A stretch of DNA of 64,000 nucleotides from Dialister pneumosintes. GTDB lineage: Bacteria; Bacillota; Negativicutes; Veillonellales; Dialisteraceae. This document shows positions 42,941 through 52,340 of the stretch, one piece after another. The stretch lies in the NCBI RefSeq assembly GCF_001717505.1, contig NZ_CP017037.1, positions 473,001 through 537,000 on the forward strand, written 5' to 3'. The notes beneath the pieces were generated by a model. It saw nothing but the letters and a program-made list of their open reading frames with translations, was not told the DNA's origin and made no database searches. Within the stretch, counting starts at the first letter, position 1; the number at the start of each line of letters is the position of its first letter. Position numbers and translations under genes: made by a program.

Positions 42941-43990
42941 TTATATGCTCCTTTTATTTTTTAACATATTATGTGCAAGTATATACTCTGCAATTTGCAG
43001 TGCATTTAATGCGGCACCTTTTCTTATTTGATCGCCTGAAACCCAAAGGTTAATTCCATTTTTGCAATATAAATCAGGGCGAATACGCCCTACCATAATT
43101 TCATCTTTATTCGAGGTATCAATTGGCATCGGATAAATCATTTCTTCAGGATTATCCATAACTGCTACTCCCGGAAAATTTTGCAAAGCTTCTTTTATTT
43201 GTTGCATAGAAAGCATGTTGTCTGTTTCTATATATAGAGATTCTGCATGACTTCGTAATACCGGTACACGAATAGTTGTAGCAGTAATCCCTATTTGGAA
43301 ATCATGAAGAATTTTATGTGTTTCATTTACCATTTTCATTTCTTCTTTTGTATATCCCTCTTCTACAAATGCATCAATTTGAGGAATAAGATTAAATGCA
43401 ATAGGGTAATGTTTGGGGAGAGACGCACTTGGCAATATTTGTGGCTTATATTGCTCCCCCATAAGATATGCTTGACATTCGTGTATTAATTCATCAATAG
43501 CTTGTTTACCGGCACCTGATACTGCTTGATACGTACTTACAATAATTCTATTAATACGAGATAAATTATAGATAGGTTTTAATGCCATAAGCATAATTAT
43601 AGTAGAACAATTAGGATTTGCAATAAGTCCTTTATGCCAATGAATATCTTCTGCATTAATTTCAGGTATTACTAAAGGGACATTTTTATCCATTCTAAAC
43701 GCACTGGAGTTATCAATAACAATAGCTCCTTGTTTTACCGCTTCAGGTGCTAATGTTTTAGTAATTTTTCCTCCAGCAAACAATGCAATATCTATATCAG
43801 TAAAAGAATTTGAAGTAGCTTCCTCTACCTTGTAACTTTGCCCTTTTACTGTAATTTCTGCACCGGCAGAACGAGAAGAAGCTAATAACTTTAATTGGTT
43901 AAAAGGAAAATTTCTTTCTTCTATTAATTTTATAAATTCCTGACCAACAGCCCCTGTTGCTCCTAAAATTGCTATATTAGGTCGTATCAT
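42941..43990 (-). CDS. asd: Aspartate-semialdehyde dehydrogenase
   Basis: Asd reduces aspartyl phosphate to the semialdehyde used for lysine, threonine and methionine. The 349 residues have the NADP-binding start IAILGATGAVGQEF, catalytic cysteine in ANPNCSTI, YQAVSGAGKQAIDEL and the histidine region PVLRSHAES. It sits one base before dapA and six after dapB. Confidence 0.97.
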   Translation of the reverse strand: MIRPNIAILGATGAVGQEFIKLIEERNFPFNQLKLLASSRSAGAEITVKGQSYKVEEATSNSFTDIDIALFAGGKITKTLAPEAVKQGAIVIDNSSAFRMDKNVPLVIPEINAEDIHWHKGLIANPNCSTIIMLMALKPIYNLSRINRIIVSTYQAVSGAGKQAIDELIHECQAYLMGEQYKPQILPSASLPKHYPIAFNLIPQIDAFVEEGYTKEEMKMVNETHKILHDFQIGITATTIRVPVLRSHAESLYIETDNMLSMQQIKEALQNFPGVAVMDNPEEMIYPMPIDTSNKDEIMVGRIRPDLYCKNGINLWVSGDQIRKGAALNALQIAEYILAHNMLKNKRSI

Positions 43991-43996
43991 TTTTAT

Positions 43997-44788
43997 TTAC
44001 TCCAAATAATTTTCAAGCCCATAGACGAGTCCCGGATGTTTAAAAATATTCTTCACTGCCAACATAACTCCCGGCATAAAAGATTTCCTATCTAGTGAAT
44101 CATGTTTAATTGTAAGAGTTTCTCCATGTCCACCAAAGAGCACTTCTTGATGCGCTACATATCCGGGCAATCTTACACTATGAATAGTAATGTCATGATA
44201 TTTGCCACCCCTAGCCCCGATAAGACTTTCTTTAGTATTATCTTTTTCTGCTGTTAAAATACGTGCTTCTGCAATTTTTTCAGCGGTAAGTTTAGCTGTA
44301 CCGGATGGTGCATCATACTTATGATTATGATGCAGTTCAATAATTTCCGTATTAGGCATATATTTTGCAATTTCTGCAGAGACTTTTATTAAGAGAACAG
44401 CACCTAAAGAAAAGTTAGGTGCAATCAAAACATGGCTTCCGGTAATATCAACCATATTAGATAACTCTTCCCTGTCCTCAACAGTTAATCCGGTTGTCCC
44501 AATTATCATATGTATACCTTTGGAGATAACTGTTTTTGCAGATTCTTTAATAATAGAAGGCGTAGTAAAATCAATAACTACATCTGGTACGCAGATAGTT
44601 AATGCTTCATTCAGATTTTTATAAATAGGTATATCTTTATAATTAGTTCGAGTAAGCATACCCAAATTACCTCCTGCGTGTTGCGGATCAACAGCAGCTA
44701 TTAATTGCAAATCTTTTTCTACTTCCAGTGTTCTAACCACTTCACTTCCCATACGTCCACAAGCACCATTTACTAAAACTTTAATCAT
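43997..44788 (-). CDS. dapB: 4-hydroxy-tetrahydrodipicolinate reductase
   Basis: DapB reduces the DapA product with NAD(P)H. The 263 residues contain VNGACGRMGSEVVRTL, DFTTPSI, GTTGL and ELHHNHKYDAPSGTA (catalytic histidine and lysine). The start ATG 44788 follows GGAGAGGAG; an upstream TTG lies inside that site. It is 28 bases after recN. Confidence 0.97.
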   Translation of the reverse strand: MIKVLVNGACGRMGSEVVRTLEVEKDLQLIAAVDPQHAGGNLGMLTRTNYKDIPIYKNLNEALTICVPDVVIDFTTPSIIKESAKTVISKGIHMIIGTTGLTVEDREELSNMVDITGSHVLIAPNFSLGAVLLIKVSAEIAKYMPNTEIIELHHNHKYDAPSGTAKLTAEKIAEARILTAEKDNTKESLIGARGGKYHDITIHSVRLPGYVAHQEVLFGGHGETLTIKHDSLDRKSFMPGVMLAVKNIFKHPGLVYGLENYLE

Positions 44789-44816
44789 AGAAAATCTCCT
44801 CTCCAAAAGAGTTTGC

Positions 44817-46484
44817 TTATTTATTATTTTTTAATAATTGTTCAAGTTCAATGGCAGAGGCTAAAGACGTCTCTGTAATTTCTTTTCCGGAAATTAAATG
44901 TGCCACATCCATAAGATGTTCTTTATGTGTCCGCTGAGTAGGTAATGTATATGTACGTCCATTTTTTACTTCTTTTTGAATGTGATAATATTGGTCACCT
45001 ATACTGGCAGTTTGTGGTAAATGTGTGATACAAAGAACTTGTACAGATTCTCCTAATTTACTTATCTGTTTTGCAACTTGAAGAGCAGCCTCTCCACTTA
45101 TACCTGTATCAATTTCATCAAAAACAAGAGTTCTTGTCTTAAAAAGTGGTGCTGTAATTACTTCAACAGCTAATGCAATTCTAGATATTTCTCCTCCTGA
45201 AGCAATTTTTCTCATTGGTAAAAGGGGTTCTCCTTCATTTGCTGAAAAATAAAGCTCCATTTCATCAACACCGGTTACTGTCGGTTCTTTAGAAGGGATT
45301 AAACACAATTTAATAGTGGCATTCTGCATTCCCATTTGACGAAGTATAGATGTTAATTGATTGCATAGCTTATTTCCGTATAAAAGTCTTATTTCATTTA
45401 TGTTTTTGATTTTATCTTTTAATTGCGAAGTAAGAGTATTCAACTTTTCTTTTAAAGAATCACTCTTAAAAATCATATCATGAAGTTCTGCATATTCGTT
45501 TTCTTTAGTTCTAAGATAATCTATAACATCATCTAAAGTAGGTCCATATTTATGTTTTAAATCATTTAAAAGCTCATCACGCAACTGTAATTCATTTAAA
45601 TCTTTTTCTGAGTATTCTATAGTATTTTGATAAGATTCTAAAAAAGAACCCCGATCATCAATCGTGTAATAAGCTGATTGTATAGATTCTATAACTTCAT
45701 TTAACTCCTGATCATACATAGAAATACTATTTAAATTGCGTAAAACTTTAGATAATAGTTCTATTACACCATTTTCTGCATGAATAAGAGAAATTGAATC
45801 TACTATTTTTTCACGAATTTTTTCTTGATTAGATAAGATTTTTATTTGTTTATCTATATATTCGTCTTCCTCTTTTTTTATTTCCGCTTCTTTAATTCTG
45901 TTAATTTCCCATTGTAAAATATCTAATCTTCTTTCATGTTCCTGCTTTTTAGTTTCAAACTCCAATAATTGTTTGCGTAAATTATACCAGGAGGTATATT
46001 CTTTTCTATAATTTTTATACAAATCACGAATTTCTTTGGAAGATTCATCAATCATTATTTGGCAAGAATTAGCGGATAAAAGCATTTCGTTATCATTCTG
46101 CTCGTGCAAAATCAACAATTCATTCCCAATGCTTTGTATTTGCTTTAAAGTACATAAAGAACCGTTAATCATGCAAGTTCCACGTCCTTTAGTATTCATT
46201 TTGCGGCTAATAATTAATTGATTTTCATCTATATCAATATCCAGACTTTTAAGCACTTCTTCGAGTTTTTCCGTCATTGAAAATATACCTTCTACTCGAA
46301 AAAACTCTGCCCCACTTCGTATCATATTTACAGAAGCTCTACGTCCAAGTAAAACAGCTAATGCATCGAAAATAATAGATTTCCCGGCACCAGTTTCCCC
46401 CGTAAAAACGACAACCCCCTCTTCAAACTCAAGTAAAGTATCGTCAATAATAGCAAAATTGATAATATTTAAACTTTGGAGCAT
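44817..46484 (-). CDS. recN: DNA repair protein RecN
   Basis: RecN is an SMC-like ATPase acting at double-strand breaks. The 555 residues show the Walker A site GETGAGKSIIFDAL, a long central coiled coil (about 155-370), the signature ASGGEISRIALA and Walker B TLVFDEIDTGISG. GGAGG stands before the ATG. It follows argR by 15 bases, the argR-recN pairing usual in Bacillota. No LexA box is seen in front of it. Confidence 0.97.
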   Translation of the reverse strand: MLQSLNIINFAIIDDTLLEFEEGVVVFTGETGAGKSIIFDALAVLLGRRASVNMIRSGAEFFRVEGIFSMTEKLEEVLKSLDIDIDENQLIISRKMNTKGRGTCMINGSLCTLKQIQSIGNELLILHEQNDNEMLLSANSCQIMIDESSKEIRDLYKNYRKEYTSWYNLRKQLLEFETKKQEHERRLDILQWEINRIKEAEIKKEEDEYIDKQIKILSNQEKIREKIVDSISLIHAENGVIELLSKVLRNLNSISMYDQELNEVIESIQSAYYTIDDRGSFLESYQNTIEYSEKDLNELQLRDELLNDLKHKYGPTLDDVIDYLRTKENEYAELHDMIFKSDSLKEKLNTLTSQLKDKIKNINEIRLLYGNKLCNQLTSILRQMGMQNATIKLCLIPSKEPTVTGVDEMELYFSANEGEPLLPMRKIASGGEISRIALAVEVITAPLFKTRTLVFDEIDTGISGEAALQVAKQISKLGESVQVLCITHLPQTASIGDQYYHIQKEVKNGRTYTLPTQRTHKEHLMDVAHLISGKEITETSLASAIELEQLLKNNK

Positions 46485-46498
46485 TATGCCTCCTACAA

Positions 46499-46948
46499 TT
46501 AAAAGACTTCGTCAAGATACTCCATAAATGCAGGAAATTCTTCCTCACTACGTAAAATAATAAGAATGGTATCATCTCCTGCGACGGTTCCTAATTTTCC
46601 TTTAAATTCGAAATGATCAAGAATAGATGCAATAGAGTTAGCTGACCCGGGAAGTGTTTGTATAACCACTAAATTTCCTGTATGGTCAATTTTAGTAACT
46701 ACTTCTTGAAATAAAATGCTGGCATGACTTTTGGGGATTGATTTTATTCTTTCAGAATTAGCTGCATAACGATATTTACCATCTTTATAAGGAACTTTTA
46801 CAAGCCTAAGTTCCTTTATATCTCTAGATACTGTAGCTTGTGTTACATTAATTCCTTCTGCTTTTAATGCCTCTGCTAATTCTTCTTGTGTTTCAATAAC
46901 TTGATTTTGAATAATTTCTTTAATTTTCATAATTCTTGAACTTTTCAT
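46499..46948 (-). CDS. argR: Arginine repressor ArgR
   Basis: ArgR is an arginine-binding hexameric regulator of arginine synthesis and breakdown. The 149 residues comprise a winged-helix N-terminal domain (KIKEIIQNQVIETQEELAEAL, then NVTQATVSRDIKELRLVKV) and the C-terminal arginine-binding domain with GTVAGDDTILIIL. GGAGG before the ATG. In other Bacillota it also sits before recN. Confidence 0.97.
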   Translation of the reverse strand: MKSSRIMKIKEIIQNQVIETQEELAEALKAEGINVTQATVSRDIKELRLVKVPYKDGKYRYAANSERIKSIPKSHASILFQEVVTKIDHTGNLVVIQTLPGSANSIASILDHFEFKGKLGTVAGDDTILIILRSEEEFPAFMEYLDEVF

Positions 46949-46968
46949 GGTAATACCTCCGTTATTAA

Positions 46969-47850
46969 TTATTCTTTCTTTTCATAATTTTCAAATTTTT
47001 TAGTCAATATTTTAAAAAAACCTTGATCTTTAAATCGAATAAATCGAATTTGCTTTAGACAATTTTTAATAATTAATTGATCTGTCGGAGCCATTTGAAA
47101 TGTGTAAGTACCATCTAATGAAATATGAACATTTTTTTCTCGCTCCGGAAGAGTAATCTTTACTTCAGCGTTATTAGGAATGATTAAGGGAGAAGTAAGT
47201 CCGGTATGAACACACACAGGTATTACTAAAAAATCTTTTGAATCAGAAGGTAGTACCGGTCCACCACAAGACATAGCATATCCTGTAGACCCCGTAGGAC
47301 TAGATATAATAATTCCATCAGCTGCATAAGTTTGAATAAATTGTTTATCGATATGCAAATGAAGTCGTACCATTTTACCAATAGCACTATGTCCAACTAC
47401 TACATCATTTAATGCAATAGGAAGCATTTTTTTAGTACCATCTTGATGAATTAAATATGATTCAAGAAAAAATCGTTTTTCCAAAATATAATCATTTTGC
47501 GTAATTTGAATCATTCGTTCTTTTAAATTTTTTTCAGAAATTAAATTAAGAAATCCAAAATCTCCCATATGAAGTCCCACCTGTGCAACAGGATAATCTG
47601 CCATAGTACAAGCTACTGCAAGATAAGCACCATCTCCACCAATAGACATTACATAGGAAACGTGTGAAGTAATCCATTCTAATGATTTATAGTGCTTATC
47701 TTCAATGAATAAATTATGTTCTTCTGCTTTCTTCTTGTATTTATCAAGAAGGTAATATTCTATGCCTAATTCATTAAATATATCCGCTAATTGTGGAAAT
47801 AGCTTATAAAATACAGATTTTTCCATATTAGGAAATATAGCAAATTTCAT
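46969..47850 (-). CDS. nadK: NAD kinase
   Basis: NadK phosphorylates NAD to NADP. The 293 residues include the family motifs SIGGDGAYLAVA (GGDG) and ISSPTGSTGYAMSCGGPVL, and LNDVVVGH. The chosen ATG 47850 follows AAAGGAGTG at eight bases; a GTG nine bases upstream lies inside the site. It is directly after tlyA. Confidence 0.95.
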   Translation of the reverse strand: MKFAIFPNMEKSVFYKLFPQLADIFNELGIEYYLLDKYKKKAEEHNLFIEDKHYKSLEWITSHVSYVMSIGGDGAYLAVACTMADYPVAQVGLHMGDFGFLNLISEKNLKERMIQITQNDYILEKRFFLESYLIHQDGTKKMLPIALNDVVVGHSAIGKMVRLHLHIDKQFIQTYAADGIIISSPTGSTGYAMSCGGPVLPSDSKDFLVIPVCVHTGLTSPLIIPNNAEVKITLPEREKNVHISLDGTYTFQMAPTDQLIIKNCLKQIRFIRFKDQGFFKILTKKFENYEKKE

Positions 47851-47855
47851 GAGGT

Positions 47856-48743
47856 TCACTCCTTTAAATATGTATGTGCCTCTTCAACAACTTTATGAAT
47901 TATATCTTTTGAAAAAACAACATGTTTATCATCATGTTTTTCTCGTTGAATATATGCTAAAAACTCTATATTTCCTTGTCCACCTTTAATCGGTGAATAA
48001 GTAATATCTATAACTTTAAATCCTTCATCAGAGAATTTTTCTACTACCCTTTGAATAACTTCTTCATGTACACGAGAATCTTTTACTATTCCACCCTTAC
48101 CAACCTTCTCACGTCCTGCTTCAAATTGGGGCTTTATTAAAATTACTAACTCTCCATTATCTTTAAGTATAGATTTAACCGCAGGAATGATTTTTAATAC
48201 AGAAATAAAAGAAATATCTGTAGAGATAAAATCTACTTTTTCTTTTAAAATATCGAAGGAAATATCTTTTATATTTGTTTTCTCCATATTAACAACTTTT
48301 GTATTATTTCTCAATTCCCAATCAAGTTGATTATATCCAACATCAATAGCGAATACTTTCTTTATTCCGTTTTGAAGAGCACAATCAGTAAATCCCCCTG
48401 TAGAAGCACCAAAGTCTGCCATTACTTTGTCTTTAAGTGTAATATGAAAACTCTTCAATGCTTTTTCAAGTTTATATCCACCACGCCCAACATAAGGCAT
48501 AATCTGCCCTTTTAAACGTATAGATGCATTTATAGGTACTTTAGTTCCTGCTTTATCTATAGGAACATTTTCAACCAATACAATACCTGTCATAATATGT
48601 CGTTTGGCACTTTCACGACTGTTAAAAAATCCTTTTTCAACAAGAAGTACATCTAATCGTTCTTTTTTCTTATCTTTTGTTTTTTTAGTTTTATTTTCTT
48701 TTTCAGGATTCAATATATTATAATCAAACATAAAATTTCTCAT
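47856..48743 (-). CDS. tlyA: TlyA-family rRNA 2'-O-methyltransferase (S4 plus FtsJ)
   Basis: TlyA proteins methylate 16S and 23S rRNA at cytidine 2'-O positions; some members are called haemolysin-like. The 295 residues have an S4 RNA-binding domain (RLDVLLVEKGFFNSRESAKR), YVGRGGYKLEKAL, a SAM-binding MADFGASTGGFTDCALQ, and GGIVKD. The lysine-rich first 28 residues are unusual. Two in-frame ATGs (48743 and 48731) are possible. It stands between ispA and nadK. Confidence 0.93.
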   Translation of the reverse strand: MRNFMFDYNILNPEKENKTKKTKDKKKERLDVLLVEKGFFNSRESAKRHIMTGIVLVENVPIDKAGTKVPINASIRLKGQIMPYVGRGGYKLEKALKSFHITLKDKVMADFGASTGGFTDCALQNGIKKVFAIDVGYNQLDWELRNNTKVVNMEKTNIKDISFDILKEKVDFISTDISFISVLKIIPAVKSILKDNGELVILIKPQFEAGREKVGKGGIVKDSRVHEEVIQRVVEKFSDEGFKVIDITYSPIKGGQGNIEFLAYIQREKHDDKHVVFSKDIIHKVVEEAHTYLKE

Positions 48744-48748
48744 TCCAT

Positions 48749-49630
48749 TTATTCTTTACGGTTTAAAATATAATGTACCAGTTGTTTTAAAAGGCTTGTG
48801 TCTGCATTAATTTTACTTAATGAGTTAAGAGCTAATTCAGCTTCTTGATTAGCCATCTTTTGTGCACCCTCTACACCTAACTCCGTTACATATGTTGATT
48901 TATTAAGTAGTGTATCTCTATTAGCATCTTTTCCCATAGAAACAAGTGTACTATTAATATCTAATAAATCGTCAGTGATTTGAAATAAAATACCAAGATG
49001 AATACTAAACTCATGAAGAGTTTGTTGTAATAATATATCACTTCCTGCTAAATAAGATGCCATATCTACAGCTACGGTAAGAAGTTTCCCGGTCTTACAT
49101 GTATCCATTATTTGTAAATCTTTTAACGATTGATTTTTTTCTTCTGCTTCTATATCTTGTGCCTGTCCTCCTACCATACCGGAAGGACCGGCAGCTTTAG
49201 ATAACAAATATACAAGTTGAGCTTTTTTACTAGCATTTAGCTGTTGGTTTTCAACCAACAATTGGAATGCATATGTCAAAAGTCCATCTCCTGCTAATAC
49301 AGCTATAGCTTCTCCGAATATTTTATGATTAGTCGGTTTCCCTCTTCTATAATCATCATTATCCATACAAGGTAAATCATCGTGAATTAATGAATAAGTA
49401 TGAATGCATTCTATTGCACAAGCTACATCCATATATAATTCCGCCTCAACACCTAGCATCTCTAATATAATTAGAAATAAGGCAGGACGTATTCTTTTTC
49501 CTTCTAAAAGAAGACTGTAATTCATAGAATCATATAGGGTTTTGTGTTTACTTGTCGTAGGAACCAATAAAGAAGATAGTCGTTTATTAATTAATTGTTG
49601 CTTATGGTTTAAATATTTAATCATTATCAT
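48749..49630 (-). CDS. ispA: Polyprenyl (farnesyl/geranylgeranyl) diphosphate synthase
   Basis: IspA makes C15 or similar prenyl diphosphates for undecaprenol and quinones. The 293 residues have both aspartate-rich motifs: HDDLPCMDNDDYRRG (first) and QITDDLLDI (second), with GKRIRPAL and GGQAQDIEAE. AGAGGGA precedes the ATG. In Bacillota it is usually beside xseAB and dxs; here xseA and xseB are absent and a TsaD-like gene takes their place before it. Confidence 0.95.
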   Translation of the reverse strand: MIMIKYLNHKQQLINKRLSSLLVPTTSKHKTLYDSMNYSLLLEGKRIRPALFLIILEMLGVEAELYMDVACAIECIHTYSLIHDDLPCMDNDDYRRGKPTNHKIFGEAIAVLAGDGLLTYAFQLLVENQQLNASKKAQLVYLLSKAAGPSGMVGGQAQDIEAEEKNQSLKDLQIMDTCKTGKLLTVAVDMASYLAGSDILLQQTLHEFSIHLGILFQITDDLLDINSTLVSMGKDANRDTLLNKSTYVTELGVEGAQKMANQEAELALNSLSKINADTSLLKQLVHYILNRKE

Positions 49631-49634
49631 GAAA

Positions 49635-50597
49635 TTAATCCCTCTCTATATGAATATTAGAGTTTTTTAATTGCATATAAGCACCAAATGCATTCCCTGT
49701 AGCATTATCTGAGCTATATTGATTATCTGCTAATAATAAATTTAAACCCTTTTCTTTACAAATCTCTGTTATAACATTGCGTAAATAGGTATTTGCCATA
49801 ACGCCACCAATAGCAATTAAAGTACGTGATTTTTCAAATCTATAAGCTAATAATTGTTTTTTCAATGCTTCAGCTATACATACCAGCACACCCTTTGCTA
49901 TATCAGCAGGAGCCGCTTCTTGTTTTAATATAGTATTCTGAATAGAAGTTTCTACCCCGGAAAAACTAAATGCATTTTTAATTTTGGCAACAGGAAAAAT
50001 ACAAGGAAAAGTAGAATTTTTAGCTAATTGTTCTAAATGTTTTCCTGCCGGAAATGGTAATCCTAATTTAACCCCTACTCTATCAATTAATTGTCCTGCA
50101 GTAATATCTATAGATGTCATGAGCTCTGAAATATTCATTACATTTTGCTGCCATGTAACAGACAATATATCTTGTGTACCACCGGATAAATGCATCATAT
50201 AAAATGGTTGCAACCAAAGATGCGGTGCATTTATCATAGCTGCCAATGCATGATTTTCTTGATGACTAAAATAAAAAATAGGAACGTGATATGCCATAGT
50301 TAATATCTCGGCAGCTCCTTTTCCTACCAGAAAAGCGGGCATATAAGAATCTGCCCGCCTTCTAGGAAACGCAGACACTCCAATACCTTGGATAGAATGC
50401 ATTTCATTTTTTATTTTATCAAACAAATAAGGAAGGTTTCGTACATGCTGATACACCATTTCTGATTGAGCAAGTCCTCTATGTCCTTCTTTTACACACA
50501 ATAGTAATCTTTCTTCTGTTACAATACCTTCTTGACTGTCAAAAATAGCGACAGAAGTTGTGTAACAACTCGTATCTATTCCTATAAATCTAGCCAT
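49635..50597 (-). CDS. TsaD/Kae1-like ASKHA protein (paralogue)
   Basis: The 320-residue ASKHA-fold protein resembles the tRNA threonylcarbamoyl transferase TsaD. It keeps the [15 protein letters not shown] start, the metal pair HQENH (residues 112-116) and C-terminal [13 protein letters not shown] and ATGNAFG. However, it lacks the tight match to TsaD elsewhere ([13 protein letters not shown] for the usual LVSGGHT). A second TsaD-like gene of this kind occurs in some Clostridia and Negativicutes near nusB. It may be a pseudo-enzyme or a separate factor; a true TsaD may lie elsewhere. It overlaps nusB by eight bases. Confidence 0.75.
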   Translation of the reverse strand: MARFIGIDTSCYTTSVAIFDSQEGIVTEERLLLCVKEGHRGLAQSEMVYQHVRNLPYLFDKIKNEMHSIQGIGVSAFPRRRADSYMPAFLVGKGAAEILTMAYHVPIFYFSHQENHALAAMINAPHLWLQPFYMMHLSGGTQDILSVTWQQNVMNISELMTSIDITAGQLIDRVGVKLGLPFPAGKHLEQLAKNSTFPCIFPVAKIKNAFSFSGVETSIQNTILKQEAAPADIAKGVLVCIAEALKKQLLAYRFEKSRTLIAIGGVMANTYLRNVITEICKEKGLNLLLADNQYSSDNATGNAFGAYMQLKNSNIHIERD

Positions 50598-50997
50598 GAT
50601 ATTCTTTAAAAATTGTATCTAAAATACCGTTAATAAAGCGATAAGAACTATCTCCACCATATGTTTTTGCCAACTTAATTGCTTCATCAATTACTAATGC
50701 AAAATCGGATTTATCCTTTTTTTGCAAATAAACACATTCAGCAATAGACATACGAAGTATATTTTTATCTACTATGTTCATTTGCATTAATGACCACTTT
50801 TTTAAATGTGAAGAAATTAATTGATCAATAGCCTCATGATGGTCAGCTACGCTTTGGATAATAGCATCAGCAAAAGCTAAATCATTTTCTTTTGGAGTAT
50901 CATTTACAATAAAAGAAAAATCATCCATTCCTTCCGGATGAACTTCTTTTGCATATAAATACTTCAAAACATAAGCTCTTGCACTTGATCTACTCAT
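50590..50997 (-). CDS. nusB: Transcription antitermination factor NusB
   Basis: NusB with NusE binds boxA for rRNA antitermination. The 135 residues have the family helical pattern: [17 protein letters not shown] at the start, [23 protein letters not shown], and [28 protein letters not shown], the C-terminal signature. AGAGG before the ATG. It follows the two Asp23-like genes. Confidence 0.96.
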   Translation of the reverse strand: MSRSSARAYVLKYLYAKEVHPEGMDDFSFIVNDTPKENDLAFADAIIQSVADHHEAIDQLISSHLKKWSLMQMNIVDKNILRMSIAECVYLQKKDKSDFALVIDEAIKLAKTYGGDSSYRFINGILDTIFKEYHG

Positions 50998-51014
50998 TAT
51001 TTATGATTACCTCT

Positions 51015-51368
51015 TTACTCTGTAATTCCAGTAATAATTACATTCACATCACAAACAGAAACATGCATATTTTGTAAAACAATTGTCTTAACTTTTTCTT
51101 GAATGTGTAATGCAGTTTGATATACATCGACATTCGGTTTTACAGCTATTGAAATATCCGCTACAAGTTTACTTTCTTCTCGATGAAGCCAAACACCTTT
51201 ATGAAATGTTTTACCAAATGCTTGTGATATACCTGAAACAAAACGTTGAATGCCTTTATAAGTTAACTCCGCTACATTTTCCTCTAAAGACAACATTTTT
51301 TCCAATTTTTCTATAACTTGCATTTTTTTATTTTCGAATTCATCTTCAGTAATAAAAGTATTAGACAT
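51015..51368 (-). CDS. Asp23/Gls24-family protein (first after the other copy)
   Basis: The 117 residues are similar in pattern to the following Asp23/Gls24 gene: TYKGIQRFVSGISQAFGKTF and SKLVADISIAVKPNVDVYQTALHIQEKVKTIV. Asp23 proteins coat the inner membrane in Staphylococcus and respond to alkaline shock; those beside efp and nusB have unknown function. It is longer at the N-terminus than the neighbour. It overlaps the neighbour by eight bases. Direct family membership is a judgement by pattern. Confidence 0.7.
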   Translation of the reverse strand: MSNTFITEDEFENKKMQVIEKLEKMLSLEENVAELTYKGIQRFVSGISQAFGKTFHKGVWLHREESKLVADISIAVKPNVDVYQTALHIQEKVKTIVLQNMHVSVCDVNVIITGITE

Positions 51369-51738
51369 GCAAATCTCCTACTTTCATAGTATCAAATACA
51401 ATTCCTTGAATATGTACATTCACAGCTTCTGCAATTACATTTGTTTGATTTTGTACAGCTTCCTTAACACGACCTTGTACAGTAAGTGCTAAGTCTGGTA
51501 CTCTGATTCCATGTTTAACTAAAATATAAAGATTAATGGAAACACCTTTTTCATTAATCGATACATTGACACCACCAGTACGTTCCATATTAATGGCTTG
51601 TGTAATTGCATCAGATAAACCCACTTCTATACCTGCTACCCCCGGTACAGCCAATACGGCTTTATTTGCTATATCTGCAATAACTCTTACTGCGATTCGT
51701 ATAGTCCCGGTAGATGTAGTAAATTCAGCTGTCTCCAT
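51361..51738 (-). CDS. Asp23/Gls24-family protein (YqhY type)
   Basis: The 125 residues include the Asp23 core TIRIAVRVIADIANKAVLAVPGVAGIEVGL and VNVHIQGIVFDTM near the end. YqhY of Bacillus subtilis, in the same accB/efp-nusB context, modulates fatty acid synthesis. Gene order efp, asp23, asp23, nusB on the minus strand with short gaps suggests one unit. GAGG before the ATG. Confidence 0.88.
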   Translation of the reverse strand: METAEFTTSTGTIRIAVRVIADIANKAVLAVPGVAGIEVGLSDAITQAINMERTGGVNVSINEKGVSINLYILVKHGIRVPDLALTVQGRVKEAVQNQTNVIAEAVNVHIQGIVFDTMKVGDLHV

Positions 51739-51758
51739 CCAATCACCTCAAACTATGT

Positions 51759-52319
51759 CTATTTTGCACGTTCTAAATATTCACCGGTTCTTGTATCAAT
51801 ACGAAGAACATCCCCTTCATTGATAAATAAAGGAACTCTTACAATATATCCGGTTTCAACAGTAGCGGGTTTAGTAGCACCGGTTGCAGTATTTCCTCGA
51901 ATTCCAGGTTCTGTTTCAATAACAGCTAGTTCTACAGAATTTGGAATTTCAACCCCAATTACTGTTCCGTTAAAGAATAATACTTTTGCTTCCATTTCTG
52001 CTTTTAAGAAATTAAGTGCATTTCCCAACTGTTCTTTATTCAGCATGATTTGGTCATAAGTCTCTACATCCATAAAGTAATAAGAACCATCGGTTTCATA
52101 TAAATATTGCATTTGTTTGTGTTCAACTTGTGCAGCCGGGAACTTTACACCTGCATTAAATGTACGTTCAACTACAGATCCTGTTTGTAAATTTCTTAAC
52201 TTACTTCTAACGAAAGCGGCACCCTTTCCCGGTTTTACATGTTGAAATTCAATAACTTGCCAAACGTTACCGTCAATTTCAATAGTTACTCCTGGACGAA
52301 AATCATTGCTAGAAATCAT
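51759..52319 (-). CDS. efp: Elongation factor P
   Basis: EF-P relieves ribosome stalling at proline stretches. The 186 residues contain [17 protein letters not shown], the loop [17 protein letters not shown] bearing the modifiable lysine, RTFNAG and the C-terminal [21 protein letters not shown] before the ATG. It follows pepP by 21 bases, the pepP-efp pairing common in Bacillota. Confidence 0.98.
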   Translation of the reverse strand: MISSNDFRPGVTIEIDGNVWQVIEFQHVKPGKGAAFVRSKLRNLQTGSVVERTFNAGVKFPAAQVEHKQMQYLYETDGSYYFMDVETYDQIMLNKEQLGNALNFLKAEMEAKVLFFNGTVIGVEIPNSVELAVIETEPGIRGNTATGATKPATVETGYIVRVPLFINEGDVLRIDTRTGEYLERAK

Positions 52320-52340
52320 TATTAATACTCCTCCTAATAT

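Noticed and set aside
42940-43000. Possible lysine (L-box) riboswitch near the dap genes
   Set aside because: No L-box core is seen upstream of dapA, asd, dapB or dapF; spacing is too short within the minus-strand run.
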